From assembly GCA_964370395.1 (NCBI GenBank), contig CAYJIZ010000015.1, positions 1 to 63,785 on the forward strand: a stretch of DNA of 63,785 nt, written 5' to 3'. Numbering within the stretch: position 1 is the stretch's first letter; the number at the start of each line of letters is the position of its first letter. The DNA comes from JBGUVL01 sp964370395. GTDB taxonomy: Bacteria; Bacillota_I; Bacilli_A; Erysipelotrichales; Erysipelotrichaceae. Both the position numbers and the translations under genes were made by a program. Under the pieces are notes generated by a model. That model was not told the origin of the DNA. It worked only from the letters and a program-made list of their open reading frames with translations, and ran no database searches. Of this stretch, positions 8,600-17,238 are shown piece by piece.

Positions 8600-8605
8600 T
8601 ATGTA

Positions 8606-8648
8606 ATTGATTGTAAACCAAATATCGTTAACTAGGTTTACAATCGAT
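8606..8648. promoter_or_regulatory. BirA operator over the bioY promoter
   Basis: ATTGATTGTAAACC (8606-8619) and GGTTTACAATCGAT (8635-8648) form an inverted repeat with one mismatch in 14 and a 15-base spacer. This is the layout of biotin-repressor sites in Bacillota (TTGTAAACC-N15-GGTTTACAA). The right arm contains the -35 TTTACA (8637-8642), 17 bases before TATGGT (8660-8665). Biotinyl-AMP-BirA would block RNA polymerase. The repressor gene birA is in this window at 32.1 kb. Confidence 0.92.
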
Positions 8649-8687
8649 TAAGAATATGGTATGGTATTGTACATTAGGAGATAAGTT

Positions 8688-9233
8688 ATGAAGATAAATA
8701 TTAAATCAATGTGTATGTGTTCTTTGTTTTCAATATTAATAGCGATAGGTGCATTTATTAAAGTTCCTATTTCTATTGTGCCGATTACATTACAAACGTT
8801 ATTTGTTGTGTTAGCAGCAATTGTTTTAAAAAACAAGTTAGCGAGTGGTAGTGTACTATTGTATCTAATCATCGGTTTAATCGGTTTGCCGGTCTTTGCC
8901 AATGGTGGTGGATTGATGTATATTGTACAACCTACCTTTGGCTATTTGTTAGGATTTCTAGTCGCAGCATATGTAGTAGGTACGCTAGCGAAAAGGCAAA
9001 GTAGTCGTTGGTATCTTATTGCGATTAGTATTGTTGGGATGTTGCTTATTTATGCAGTGGGTATGGCTTACTTTGTATTCATACAACAAGTCTATTATGG
9101 AGTTAGTTTTGAATGGAGTTGGATTTTCTATTATTTGTTTCTTGTATATTTACCAGGAGATCTTATTTCATGTGTGGTTGCAGGCTTAGTTGGCTATCGA
9201 CTACAAAATATTAGCAAACAAAAAGAGGGATAA
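8688..9233 (+). CDS. bioY: biotin ECF transporter S component BioY
   Basis: Integral membrane biotin-binding subunit, 181 residues, about six hydrophobic segments. Family marks are IGAFIKVPISIVPITLQTLFV near the N terminus and the QPTFGYLLGFLVAAY helix. It normally docks with the shared EcfA/A'/T module, which is not in this window. A BirA operator sits just upstream, so the gene should be induced when biotin is scarce. No biotin synthesis genes are present, which suggests reliance on uptake. Confidence 0.95.
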   Translation: MKINIKSMCMCSLFSILIAIGAFIKVPISIVPITLQTLFVVLAAIVLKNKLASGSVLLYLIIGLIGLPVFANGGGLMYIVQPTFGYLLGFLVAAYVVGTLAKRQSSRWYLIAISIVGMLLIYAVGMAYFVFIQQVYYGVSFEWSWIFYYLFLVYLPGDLISCVVAGLVGYRLQNISKQKEG

Positions 9234-9248
9234 CCTCTTTTTCTTTTT
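9219..9248 (+). terminator. bioY terminator
   Basis: AAAAAGAGG / CCTCTTTTT stem around the stop codon with a T-rich tail. Confidence 0.85.
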
Positions 9249-9358
9249 GGTGTTGGTAAATTTTGTCATAGCGTTTGCGTTGTATGTACAACCACAATAA
9301 AGTAAAATAAGAGTAGATCAATAATGGTGTTGATGAGGAAGAGTAAAGGAGAGATAGT

Positions 9359-11248
9359 ATGAATTTATATCTCGTGTTTGTTGCCGTGATGGCGTTTATT
9401 TTTATTTTTTATTTGATTGCGAAACACAGTAAAAAAATTAGAGGGAAGTTTGCATTTGTTGCAGCGTTTGTTTTAATTATTTATATGATATGGCGAGCCT
9501 TCTTTACTTTGCCGATGGATTCGACAGTTTCTTTTATCGCTGGACTATTGCTTTATGTTAGTGAGGTAATTGGTCTTGTTGTGTATATGTTTTTTATTGT
9601 TATGTTTCACAAAGAAGACAAAGAGGAAGAAGAGCAGACAAAAGAAGCAAAAGATACAAGTACTGCCTTTGAACCATCGGTGGCTATCTTTGTCTGTACC
9701 TACAACGAAGAAATTAATTTGGTTGTTTCCACCGCGCTGGCAGCACGATCATTATCGTATCCTAATAAAGAAATTTATGTTTGTGATGATGGACATAGAG
9801 ATTATTTACGTATGTCTTGTGAGTACTTAGGTATTCATTATTTAAGTCGAGAAGGCAACGAACATGCCAAAGCAGGAAACATTAACTATGCTTTACAAAA
9901 TAGTGAAAGTGATTTGTTTATGGTGTTGGATGCCGATTTCATCGTAAAGAAAAATTTTATTTATGAAGCGATTCCTCATTTTAGAGATGAACGAGTAGGA
10001 TTAGTACAATACCCACAAACGTTTTATAACGAAGATGTGTTTCAATTAGTACGACATTCTCTGTACAATGAACAAGAGTTATTTATGCGTTATTTGGAAC
10101 CACAATTAGCCAAAGACAATGCATTGATTCATATTGGAACGAATGCGATTTTAAGAAGAAGTGCAGTCGAAGCAATTGGAGGGTTTCCAACAAGTAGTAT
10201 CACAGAGGATATGGCAACAGGATTGTTGTTGCAATCAAAAGGATACCTTACTAAATACATCAACAAGGCGTATGCGCTAGGTGTTGCTCCCTATACTGTA
10301 GCGGACTTAGCAGGCCAAAGAAGACGTTGGGCGAAAGGTACGATTCAGATTTTTAAAAATTATAAACCGAGAAAACAGAAAGGGTTGTCACTGAAACAAA
10401 AGATGTGTTACTACAATTCGTACTTGTATTGGTTTACTTCATTTCAAAAAATCATATACATTATCGCACCAACCATCTTCATGGTGTTTCAAATATTTGT
10501 AGTAAGAAGTGATCTATCTAATTTGTTGTTGTTTTTCATTCCACCGATTGTCATGATTATGCTAGCATTCCGCTTGTATATTCCAAAGGTGAGAACACTA
10601 ACCACATCACATATCTATGATACATTTGTTGCTCCTATTCATGCAGGTGCAATTTTGAAAGAATTCTTTGTTAGCGAAAAGGTATTCAAGGTTACCAAGA
10701 AAGACATACATCATGAAACACGTTTTGATTTCAAAACGGTACGTGTTCATATTGTTTTGGCACTTTGGTTGTTGTTTGCTTTGGTGATTGCAATCATTCA
10801 AATATGGCATGATTCGCCTTACTTATATGGATATGTAGTGACAGCGTTATGGACCGTTTATAACTTATATGGATTGGGATATGCGATTGTCGCAGCAAAA
10901 AATAGAGAAACAAAAAATGATGCAGAAGCATTAAGTATTACAATCGATTTGGATTTGCGTTTGGATGATGCAATCTACAATGCTTACCAAATGAGTTTCA
11001 ATGGATTTCGTATTCGTAAAGTATTCCGTGGTGCAAAATTGAATTTTGTGGAAGACGGGCGATACGATTTAGAAGTAGTGAAAACGGGCTTATTGATCAA
11101 TGCGAAGTGCATTGCGATTAATAATGAATACGCAACCTTTGCTTTTGATAACTTAACCGTAGATGCAGCAAACCGCATTGCGAGTTTCTATAGTGATCAA
11201 TTGCATGCAGCTCGACCACTCGATTTTGATTTGGAAGAAGCAATGTAA
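9359..11248 (+). CDS. BcsA-like processive family 2 glycosyltransferase
   Basis: 629 residues. Two N-terminal membrane helices (to about residue 85) precede a cytosolic GT-A domain with the processive-synthase motif set: CDDGH, DADF (DxD), SITEDM (TED) and QRRRW (Q-x-x-R-W). Several C-terminal helices follow (about 355-415 and 460-510), then a soluble tail of about 110 residues in the place where cellulose synthases carry PilZ. The RxxxR and DxSxxG c-di-GMP motifs were not seen in the tail. The likely product is a beta-linked exopolysaccharide (cellulose-like or other). It has no bcs partners nearby and stands alone between two terminators. Confidence 0.8.
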   Translation: MNLYLVFVAVMAFIFIFYLIAKHSKKIRGKFAFVAAFVLIIYMIWRAFFTLPMDSTVSFIAGLLLYVSEVIGLVVYMFFIVMFHKEDKEEEEQTKEAKDTSTAFEPSVAIFVCTYNEEINLVVSTALAARSLSYPNKEIYVCDDGHRDYLRMSCEYLGIHYLSREGNEHAKAGNINYALQNSESDLFMVLDADFIVKKNFIYEAIPHFRDERVGLVQYPQTFYNEDVFQLVRHSLYNEQELFMRYLEPQLAKDNALIHIGTNAILRRSAVEAIGGFPTSSITEDMATGLLLQSKGYLTKYINKAYALGVAPYTVADLAGQRRRWAKGTIQIFKNYKPRKQKGLSLKQKMCYYNSYLYWFTSFQKIIYIIAPTIFMVFQIFVVRSDLSNLLLFFIPPIVMIMLAFRLYIPKVRTLTTSHIYDTFVAPIHAGAILKEFFVSEKVFKVTKKDIHHETRFDFKTVRVHIVLALWLLFALVIAIIQIWHDSPYLYGYVVTALWTVYNLYGLGYAIVAAKNRETKNDAEALSITIDLDLRLDDAIYNAYQMSFNGFRIRKVFRGAKLNFVEDGRYDLEVVKTGLLINAKCIAINNEYATFAFDNLTVDAANRIASFYSDQLHAARPLDFDLEEAM

Positions 11249-11256
11249 TAAATAAG

Positions 11257-11293
11257 ACATCTTGGTACAATAAATGGCCAAGATGTTTTTTTA
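11257..11293 (+). terminator. glycosyltransferase gene terminator
   Basis: ACATCTTGG / CCAAGATGT stem with a 12-base loop and T7. Confidence 0.88.
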
Positions 11294-11329
11294 TATAAGA
11301 GAGGAAGTAGCAAAATTTATGTGAAATTA

Positions 11330-11346
11330 ATTTTGATACTCAAACT
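11330..11346. promoter_or_regulatory. FabT-type operator 1
   Basis: ATTTTGA-TAC-TCAAACT, 7-3-7 palindrome, one imperfect arm, just upstream of the -35 element of the acpP promoter. The known FabT box is AGTTTGA-NTA-TCAAAYT. Confidence 0.75.
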
Positions 11347-11347
11347 A

Positions 11348-11376
11348 TTTACTTTGATTCTCAAAGTGTGTATAAT
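11348..11376 (+). promoter_or_regulatory. FAS operon promoter
   Basis: -35 TTTACT (11348-11353), 17-base spacer, -10 TATAAT (11371-11376). Operator 2 fills the spacer. Operator 3 lies across and after the predicted start point. Confidence 0.85.
11351..11367. promoter_or_regulatory. FabT-type operator 2
   Basis: ACTTTGA-TTC-TCAAAGT, perfect 7-bp arms with a 3-base centre, between -35 and -10 of the acpP promoter. Confidence 0.85.
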
Positions 11377-11383
11377 ATAAAAG

Positions 11384-11402
11384 AACTTTGAACATCAAAG
11401 TT
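11384..11402. promoter_or_regulatory. FabT-type operator 3
   Basis: AACTTTGA-ACA-TCAAAGTT, perfect 8-bp arms with a 3-base centre, directly after the predicted transcription start and 6 bases before the acpP ribosome site. Confidence 0.85.
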
Positions 11403-11420
11403 GTTTAGGAGGACATGAAA

Positions 11421-11645
11421 ATGATCGAACAAATTAAAAAAGTATTAGTTGATGCAATCAACGTAGATGAAGAGGCAGTAACGCCAGAAGCGAAGTTAAA
11501 CGACGATTTAGGAATTGATTCTTTAGCTGCAGTTGAATTAGCACTTGAGCTAGAAACAGAATTCGATGTACGCATTGAAGACGAAGAATTAGCTAAGTTA
11601 GAAACGGTACAAGACATTATCGACATCATCGAAGCTAAAAAATAA
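11421..11645 (+). CDS. acpP: acyl carrier protein
   Basis: 74 acidic residues with the phosphopantetheine serine in LGIDSLAAVELALELE. It carries the growing acyl chain for all Fab enzymes that follow. The start is the second ATG (11421), because GGAGG at 11408-11412 is only 2 bases from the first ATG (11415) but 8 from this one. First gene of the operon, under three FabT-type operators. A hairpin after it may make it the most abundant product. Confidence 0.96.
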   Translation: MIEQIKKVLVDAINVDEEAVTPEAKLNDDLGIDSLAAVELALELETEFDVRIEDEELAKLETVQDIIDIIEAKK

Positions 11646-11669
11646 TTAAAATAAGAAAACATATAACCT

Positions 11670-11700
11670 ATGAGCTAAGTATTCTTAGCTCATTTTAAAA
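11670..11700 (+). terminator. acpP-accB intercistronic hairpin (partial terminator)
   Basis: Perfect 10-bp stem ATGAGCTAAG-TATT-CTTAGCTCAT followed by TTTTAAAA. The short T tract suggests leaky termination or mRNA end protection. Either would give more acpP mRNA than the downstream acc/fab message. Confidence 0.7.
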
Positions 11701-11716
11701 ATAAGGAGTAATGTTT

Positions 11717-12163
11717 ATGGATACAAAAAAAATTAAACAAATTATCGCATTGTTTGAAGAAAGTAAAATTTCTTCTATGGATTTAGAAATTGACGATATT
11801 AAAATCAAATTAGAAAAACAAACAGCACCTGTACAAGTACAAAGTGTAGCTGCACCTCAAGTAGTAGCAGCACCAGTGGCAGCGCCAGCGCAAGTGGAGA
11901 GTGCGGCACAGCCAAAAGAAGAAGCAAAAGATTACTTAAAATCACCATTAGTAGGTACTTTCTACGCAAGTGGAAGCCAAGGTGGAAAAGCTTTTGTGGA
12001 AGTAGGTAGCAAAGTAAAAGAAGGTGACGTTGTTTGTATTATTGAAGCAATGAAAGTGATGAATGAAATCAAGGCACATCGTAGTGGTGTCATTAGCGAA
12101 ATCAAAGTGAATGATGGGGATATGGTTCAATTTGATCAAGAATTAATGGCCATAGGTGAGTAG
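11717..12163 (+). CDS. accB: biotin carboxyl carrier protein of acetyl-CoA carboxylase
   Basis: About 148 residues. It has an N-terminal helical part, an Ala/Pro/Val/Gln-rich linker (about 38-72), and a biotinyl domain with the EAMKV motif, where the lysine is biotinylated; the usual form is EAMKM. The start at 11717 is preferred over 11711 because AAGGAG (11703-11708) is 8 bases away. It is the biotinylation target of BirA (32.1 kb). Its stop is next to the accC start. Confidence 0.95.
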   Translation: MDTKKIKQIIALFEESKISSMDLEIDDIKIKLEKQTAPVQVQSVAAPQVVAAPVAAPAQVESAAQPKEEAKDYLKSPLVGTFYASGSQGGKAFVEVGSKVKEGDVVCIIEAMKVMNEIKAHRSGVISEIKVNDGDMVQFDQELMAIGE

Positions 12164-12164
12164 T

Positions 12165-13532
12165 ATGATTAAGAAGGTATTAATTGCCAATCGTGGAGAA
12201 ATTGCGGTTAGAATCATTCGTACGTGCAAAGAGATGGGGATTGAAACAGTTGCCATCTATTCAAGTGCGGATAAAGATGGACTTCATGTGCAATTAGCAA
12301 GCGAAGCGGTATGTGTCGGTGGGCCAAAACCTGCAGACTCTTACTTAAATATGAATAATATTATTCAAGCTGCTTGTAGTACAGGTTGTGATGCAATTCA
12401 TCCAGGATTTGGTTTTTTAAGTGAAAATCCAAAATTTGCACGCTTAGTAAAAGAGTGCGATTTAATCTTTATCGGACCAGATGCCTCTATTATTGAAAAA
12501 GTAGGGAACAAAGCAATGGCTCGTAAAATGATGATGGAAGCAGGAGTACCTGTTGTTCCTGGATCAAAAGAAATTATTACCTCACTAGAGCAAGGTTTAG
12601 AAATGGCAAAGGAAATCACTTACCCTGTAATGGTAAAAGCCAGCAGCGGTGGTGGTGGTAGAGGAATGCGTATTGTTACTTGTGAAGAAGAATTCGAAAG
12701 CAACTTCAACAATGCGAAAAGCGAAGCCATGGCTTGTTTTGGTGATGATGATGTATATATGGAAAAATTCATTGAGGAACCAAAACATATAGAAGTACAA
12801 TTGATTGGAGATAACTTTGGAAATGTGATTCATCTTTATGAAAGAGATTGTTCATTCCAAAGAAGAAACCAAAAAATGGTGGAAGAAGCACCATGTTATA
12901 TATTGGATGATAAAGTACGTGAAGCAATGTGTGCAGATGCGATTAAAGCATGCCAATTCGTTGGTTATAACTCAGTAGGAACGATTGAATTCTTACTTGA
13001 TAAGCATGGAAACTACTACTTTATGGAAATGAATACACGTATTCAAGTAGAACATCCAATTACCGAAATGATTTGTAATGTTGATATTATCAAGCACCAA
13101 ATTAAGGTAGCAGACAATCAAAAATTAGCGTTGCAACAAGAAGATATCAAGTGTGATGGATATGCGATGGAATGTCGTATTAATGCGGAAAATGCAAAGA
13201 TGAACTTTGCACCTTCTCCAGGAAAAATTACTTTTTTAAATTTACCAGGAGGAAGAAATATCCGTATCGAAACAGCAGTATACAATGGCTATGAAATTCC
13301 ACCATTCTATGATTCGATGATTTTAAAATTAATCGTACATGCACCAACACGTCTTGAGTGCATTAAAAAAATGCGTATTGCCTTAGAAGAATTAATTATT
13401 GATGGAGTGCATACAAACATTGAATTTCATTATTTGATTTTGCATCACCGTAAATTTATCGAAGGTAAATACAATACCGGATTCGCTCAAGAGTTCATTG
13501 AGGAGTTGAAACAAAATGGAGAATTTATTTAA
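12165..13532 (+). CDS. accC: biotin carboxylase subunit of acetyl-CoA carboxylase
   Basis: ATP-grasp enzyme carboxylating biotin on AccB, about 455 residues. Visible are IANRGEIAVRI, the glycine-rich ATP loop KASSGGGGRGMRIV, ERDCSFQRRNQKMVEEAP and MNTRIQVEHPITEM with the catalytic arginine. I chose the ATG at 12165, since AGGTGAG lies 5 bases upstream; the GTG at 12156 is inside accB. Its end overlaps accD by 17 bases. Confidence 0.97.
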   Translation: MIKKVLIANRGEIAVRIIRTCKEMGIETVAIYSSADKDGLHVQLASEAVCVGGPKPADSYLNMNNIIQAACSTGCDAIHPGFGFLSENPKFARLVKECDLIFIGPDASIIEKVGNKAMARKMMMEAGVPVVPGSKEIITSLEQGLEMAKEITYPVMVKASSGGGGRGMRIVTCEEEFESNFNNAKSEAMACFGDDDVYMEKFIEEPKHIEVQLIGDNFGNVIHLYERDCSFQRRNQKMVEEAPCYILDDKVREAMCADAIKACQFVGYNSVGTIEFLLDKHGNYYFMEMNTRIQVEHPITEMICNVDIIKHQIKVADNQKLALQQEDIKCDGYAMECRINAENAKMNFAPSPGKITFLNLPGGRNIRIETAVYNGYEIPPFYDSMILKLIVHAPTRLECIKKMRIALEELIIDGVHTNIEFHYLILHHRKFIEGKYNTGFAQEFIEELKQNGEFI

Positions 13533-14388
13533 GAAAAGACAAGAACGTTTGGTTGTGTTTCAAAACACACGAAACAAAGTTGTCCATAAAAATGAAAAGA
13601 AAGAAATTCCAGACAACGTATTCAAAAGTTGTGATCACTGTAATGCGAGTATGCCATTCGTTGATTTAATGAACAACTATTATGTTTGTGATCGTTGTGG
13701 ACATCATTTGAAAATAACAGCGAGAGAACGAATTCGTCAAATTGTTGACGAAGCGACATTTCAAGAGTTAGATCGCCAAATGACTAGTAACAATCGTGAT
13801 GGCTTTGTCGGGTATGATGAAAAACTGGAAAAATACAAAAGTGCAACAGGACTTCAAGAAGCCGTTGTTTGTGGCGTTGGTCGCATTGATGGGTACAAAT
13901 GTGCGATCGCTATTATGGATTCTCATTTTATGATGGGAAGCATGGGTGCTGTTGTTGGGGAAAAAATAACAAGAACGATCGAAATGGCTCACAAAAAACA
14001 TTTACCATTATTAATTAGTTGTACAAGTGGGGGAGCCCGTATGCAAGAAGGAATCATTTCTTTGATGCAGATGGCAAAAACGAGTGCAGCATTAAAACGC
14101 TTTAGCGATGATGGTGGATTGTACATCACATTACTTACAAATCCTACTACAGGTGGGGTGAGTGCGAGTTTTGCGATGTTAGGTGATATTATTATTTCAG
14201 AACCGAATGCATTAATTGGTTTTGCGGGAAAACGCGTAATTGAAAAAACAATCAATGAAGTGTTACCAAAAGAATTCCAACATGCGAAATTTGTCCAAGA
14301 AAAGGGCTTCATCGATATGATTGTCGAACGTAAAGATATGAAGAAAACAATTTCTGATTTACTTCGCTTACATGGAGGGAAACGCTAA
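13516..14388 (+). CDS. accD: acetyl-CoA carboxylase carboxyltransferase beta
   Basis: 290 residues. An N-terminal zinc ribbon (C-x2-C ... C-x2-C in SCDHC and VCDRC) is followed by a crotonase-type fold with SCTSGGARMQEG and TTGGVSASFAMLGD oxyanion loops. With AccA it moves the carboxyl from biotin to acetyl-CoA, giving malonyl-CoA. It overlaps accC upstream and shares one base with accA downstream, typical of tight coupling for equal subunits. Confidence 0.97.
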   Translation: MENLFKKRQERLVVFQNTRNKVVHKNEKKEIPDNVFKSCDHCNASMPFVDLMNNYYVCDRCGHHLKITARERIRQIVDEATFQELDRQMTSNNRDGFVGYDEKLEKYKSATGLQEAVVCGVGRIDGYKCAIAIMDSHFMMGSMGAVVGEKITRTIEMAHKKHLPLLISCTSGGARMQEGIISLMQMAKTSAALKRFSDDGGLYITLLTNPTTGGVSASFAMLGDIIISEPNALIGFAGKRVIEKTINEVLPKEFQHAKFVQEKGFIDMIVERKDMKKTISDLLRLHGGKR

Positions 14389-15311
14389 TGAACTTAAAAG
14401 AATGTGAAATTTTAATCAAAAGTCTAGAAGCGGAAAAAGCGCGTGTAGAAGATGCAAATAGTCCATACTATGAGCAATTGGATAGTGAAATTAAGAGGGT
14501 ACAAAAAGAAACGTATGAAAATTTAAGCGCTTGGGATCGTGTCTATCTAGCAAGACATGCTGATCGACCAAAAGCCCAAGACTATATCGAATTATTGTTT
14601 GAAGACTTTTATGAAATGCATGGAGATCGCCGTTTTGGTGATGATGCGGCAATTATTGGAGGGATAGCGACATTTCAAGGAATGCCAGTTACAGTAATTG
14701 CACAATCCAAAGGGAAAACGTTAGATGAAAACTTAACCAAAAACTTCGGGATGGTAAATCCAGAAGGGTATCGTAAAGCGATTCGTTTAGCGAAACAAGC
14801 AGAAAAATTCAAACGACCAATTATAACACTTGTGGATACATCGGGTGCTTACCCTGGAAAAGGGGCAGAGGAAAGAGGACAAGCGCAAGCCATTGCGGAA
14901 TGTTTGTTTGAATTCTCAAATTTAAAAACACCAGTCATTTGTATTGTGTTATCGGAAGGTGGAAGTGGTGGTGCTTTGGCATTGTCGATTGGAGATCGTA
15001 TTGTGATGTTGGAAAATGCGATTTACTCGATTCTTTCACCAGAAGGTTTTGCAAGTATCTTATGGAAAGATGGTTCACGTGCCCAAGAAGCTGCAGAAGT
15101 GATGAAATTGACTTCGTATGACTTGTTGGAGAAAAAGATTGTCGATGCGATTGTGAAAGAACCGTTAGGTGGAGCACAAGAATGCATTGAATTAGTAGTG
15201 AATCAACTACAACAATACATGAAAGATGAGTTAGCAATGTTATTGAAAAAGAAAGAAAAGACACTAATGGATGAACGATACGAAAAATATCGTCGCATTG
15301 GGGTGATGTAA
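14388..15311 (+). CDS. accA: acetyl-CoA carboxylase carboxyltransferase alpha
   Basis: 307 residues. It has an N-terminal coiled segment, then EMHGDRRFGDD, KGKTLDENLTKNFGM, the active-site DTSGAYPGKGAEERGQ and EGGSGGALAL. Partner of AccD. Its start overlaps the accD stop by one base, and its stop overlaps the fabH start in ATGTAATG fashion. Standard length for this class. Confidence 0.97.
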   Translation: MNLKECEILIKSLEAEKARVEDANSPYYEQLDSEIKRVQKETYENLSAWDRVYLARHADRPKAQDYIELLFEDFYEMHGDRRFGDDAAIIGGIATFQGMPVTVIAQSKGKTLDENLTKNFGMVNPEGYRKAIRLAKQAEKFKRPIITLVDTSGAYPGKGAEERGQAQAIAECLFEFSNLKTPVICIVLSEGGSGGALALSIGDRIVMLENAIYSILSPEGFASILWKDGSRAQEAAEVMKLTSYDLLEKKIVDAIVKEPLGGAQECIELVVNQLQQYMKDELAMLLKKKEKTLMDERYEKYRRIGVM

Positions 15312-16282
15312 TGAACAATATTAAATTAGTAGGAGCAGGATATGCGATTCCTGAACACTGTATTAGTAATGATGACTTAGCGTCCGTTGTTGATACGAGT
15401 GACGAATGGATTTATCCAAGAACGGGGATTAAGACTCGTTATGTAAGTACTAGTGAAAATACGAGTGATTTAGGGTATCGTGCAGCAAGAAATGCAATTG
15501 AAAACGCACAGATTGATGTGAAAGAAATTGATTTGATTATTGTGGCAACGATTACACCTGATAACTTTACACCTTCTTGTGCTTGTTTAATACAAGAAAA
15601 ATTAGGATTGAACGAATGTGCAGTTATGGCATTTGATATCAGTGCAGCTTGTAGTGGATTTGTGTATGCTCTGCAAGTAGCGAGTGCGATGTTATCACAA
15701 TACAAATGTGCGCTTGTGATCGGTAGTGAAACATTAAGTAAGATTATCGACTGGCAAGATCGTAATACATGTGTATTATTTGGTGATGGAGCAGGAGCAG
15801 CGATTGTAAAACAATGCGAAAACAGCAAACGTTATGCATATTATGCACGCAGCATTGGTGATAATGTAGGAACATTACGAGCAAAAGGGTGTTCTTTAAA
15901 CCAAACACCGCTAGTCAACAGTGAAAAAAACTTTGGCTATATGGAAATGGATGGGGCAGAAGTCTTTCGTTTTGCAGTGAAAGCAATGGAAGAGGGGATT
16001 CGTGAAGTGTTAGCACAAGTGGATGTTGCCTTGGAAGAGGTGGATTATATCATTCCACACCAAGCCAACGTACGTATCATTCGTAATGTGGCAAAACGTA
16101 TGAAATTAGCAGAAGATAAATTTTATATGAACGTAGAGAAATATGGAAATACTTCTGCTGCGAGTGTCGCAATTGCATTGGCACAAGCCATAGAAGAGAA
16201 AAAAGTAAAAGAAGGAATGAAATTAGTTCTAGTTGGATTTGGTGCAGGGTTTACCTACGCAGCAAGTTACATTGAATTATAA
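15311..16282 (+). CDS. fabH: beta-ketoacyl-ACP synthase III
   Basis: Starts chains by condensing acyl-CoA with malonyl-ACP. 323 residues with the Cys-His-Asn triad: C in DISAACSGFVYAL, H in IPHQANVRI, N in YGNTSAASV. The GDGAGAA loop is present. Whether it prefers acetyl-CoA or branched starters cannot be read from these motifs. Coupled to accA. Confidence 0.96.
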   Translation: MNNIKLVGAGYAIPEHCISNDDLASVVDTSDEWIYPRTGIKTRYVSTSENTSDLGYRAARNAIENAQIDVKEIDLIIVATITPDNFTPSCACLIQEKLGLNECAVMAFDISAACSGFVYALQVASAMLSQYKCALVIGSETLSKIIDWQDRNTCVLFGDGAGAAIVKQCENSKRYAYYARSIGDNVGTLRAKGCSLNQTPLVNSEKNFGYMEMDGAEVFRFAVKAMEEGIREVLAQVDVALEEVDYIIPHQANVRIIRNVAKRMKLAEDKFYMNVEKYGNTSAASVAIALAQAIEEKKVKEGMKLVLVGFGAGFTYAASYIEL

Positions 16283-16293
16283 GGAGAAATCAC

Positions 16294-17238
16294 ATGTTGA
16301 ACAAAATGTTAAATATTAAATACCCAATTATTCAAGGAGCGATGGCAAATATTGCGACAGCAGAATTTGCAGCTTGTGTGAGTAATTGTGGCGGGTTAGG
16401 GATCATTGGAACTGGTGCGATGAATGTTGAAGAAGCAAGAAATAGCATTCGACGTTGTAAAGAATTAACAGACAAACCTTTTGGGGTGAATGTTATGATG
16501 ATGAATCCTTATACAAAAGAAATTATGGAAATGATTGCAGAAGAAAAAGTAGCATTGGTTACAACTGGTGCTGGTAATCCTGGAATTTACATGGATATGT
16601 TGAAAGCAAGTGGAGCAAAAGTATTCCCTGTTGTTCCAAGTGTTGCATTAGCGATTCGTATGGAACGCTCTGGTGCAGATGGGTTAATCGTTGAAGGTGG
16701 AGAAGCGGGAGGTCATGTTGGAGAACAAACAACAATGGCACTTGTTCCTCAAGTCGTTGATGCGGTTAGTGTTCCTGTTGTCGCAGCAGGTGGGATTGCG
16801 GATGGAAGAGGATTCAATGCAGCATTAAGTTTAGGTGCACAAGGGGTACAAGTTGGTACTTGCTTGTTAGTTGCTGAAGAATGTCCAATTCATGAGAACT
16901 ATAAAAATGCAGTAATCAAAGCAAAAGATACGGATACAGTAGTAACAGGAAGAAGTTTAAATTCACCTGTTCGTATTTTGAAAAATAAAATGAGTCGTGA
17001 ATACATTAAGTTAGAAGTAGAAGCCGGAAATCGTGAAGAGTTAGAAAAATTAACATTAGGAGCACTGAGAAAAGCCGTTTTTGATGGAGACATGAAAATG
17101 GGATCTGTTATGTTAGGACAAATTGCAGGGATGTGTAAAGAAGTAAAACCAATGCAAGTAATCTTAGATGACATGATGAATGATTCAAAAGTGCAATTAA
17201 AACAATTAATGAAAAAAGTTGAGGAAATGGAATGCTAA
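16294..17238 (+). CDS. fabK: enoyl-ACP reductase II (FMN)
   Basis: 314-residue TIM-barrel flavoprotein that reduces trans-2-enoyl-ACP with NAD(P)H. FabK marks are PIIQGAMANIATAEFA, EGGEAGGHVG with the catalytic His, AAGGIADGRG and the C-terminal GQIAGMCKEV. Taken with the absence of fabI from the operon, it should be the main enoyl reductase. Its last 7 bases overlap a second, longer flavoprotein of the same superfamily. Confidence 0.95.
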   Translation: MLNKMLNIKYPIIQGAMANIATAEFAACVSNCGGLGIIGTGAMNVEEARNSIRRCKELTDKPFGVNVMMMNPYTKEIMEMIAEEKVALVTTGAGNPGIYMDMLKASGAKVFPVVPSVALAIRMERSGADGLIVEGGEAGGHVGEQTTMALVPQVVDAVSVPVVAAGGIADGRGFNAALSLGAQGVQVGTCLLVAEECPIHENYKNAVIKAKDTDTVVTGRSLNSPVRILKNKMSREYIKLEVEAGNREELEKLTLGALRKAVFDGDMKMGSVMLGQIAGMCKEVKPMQVILDDMMNDSKVQLKQLMKKVEEMEC

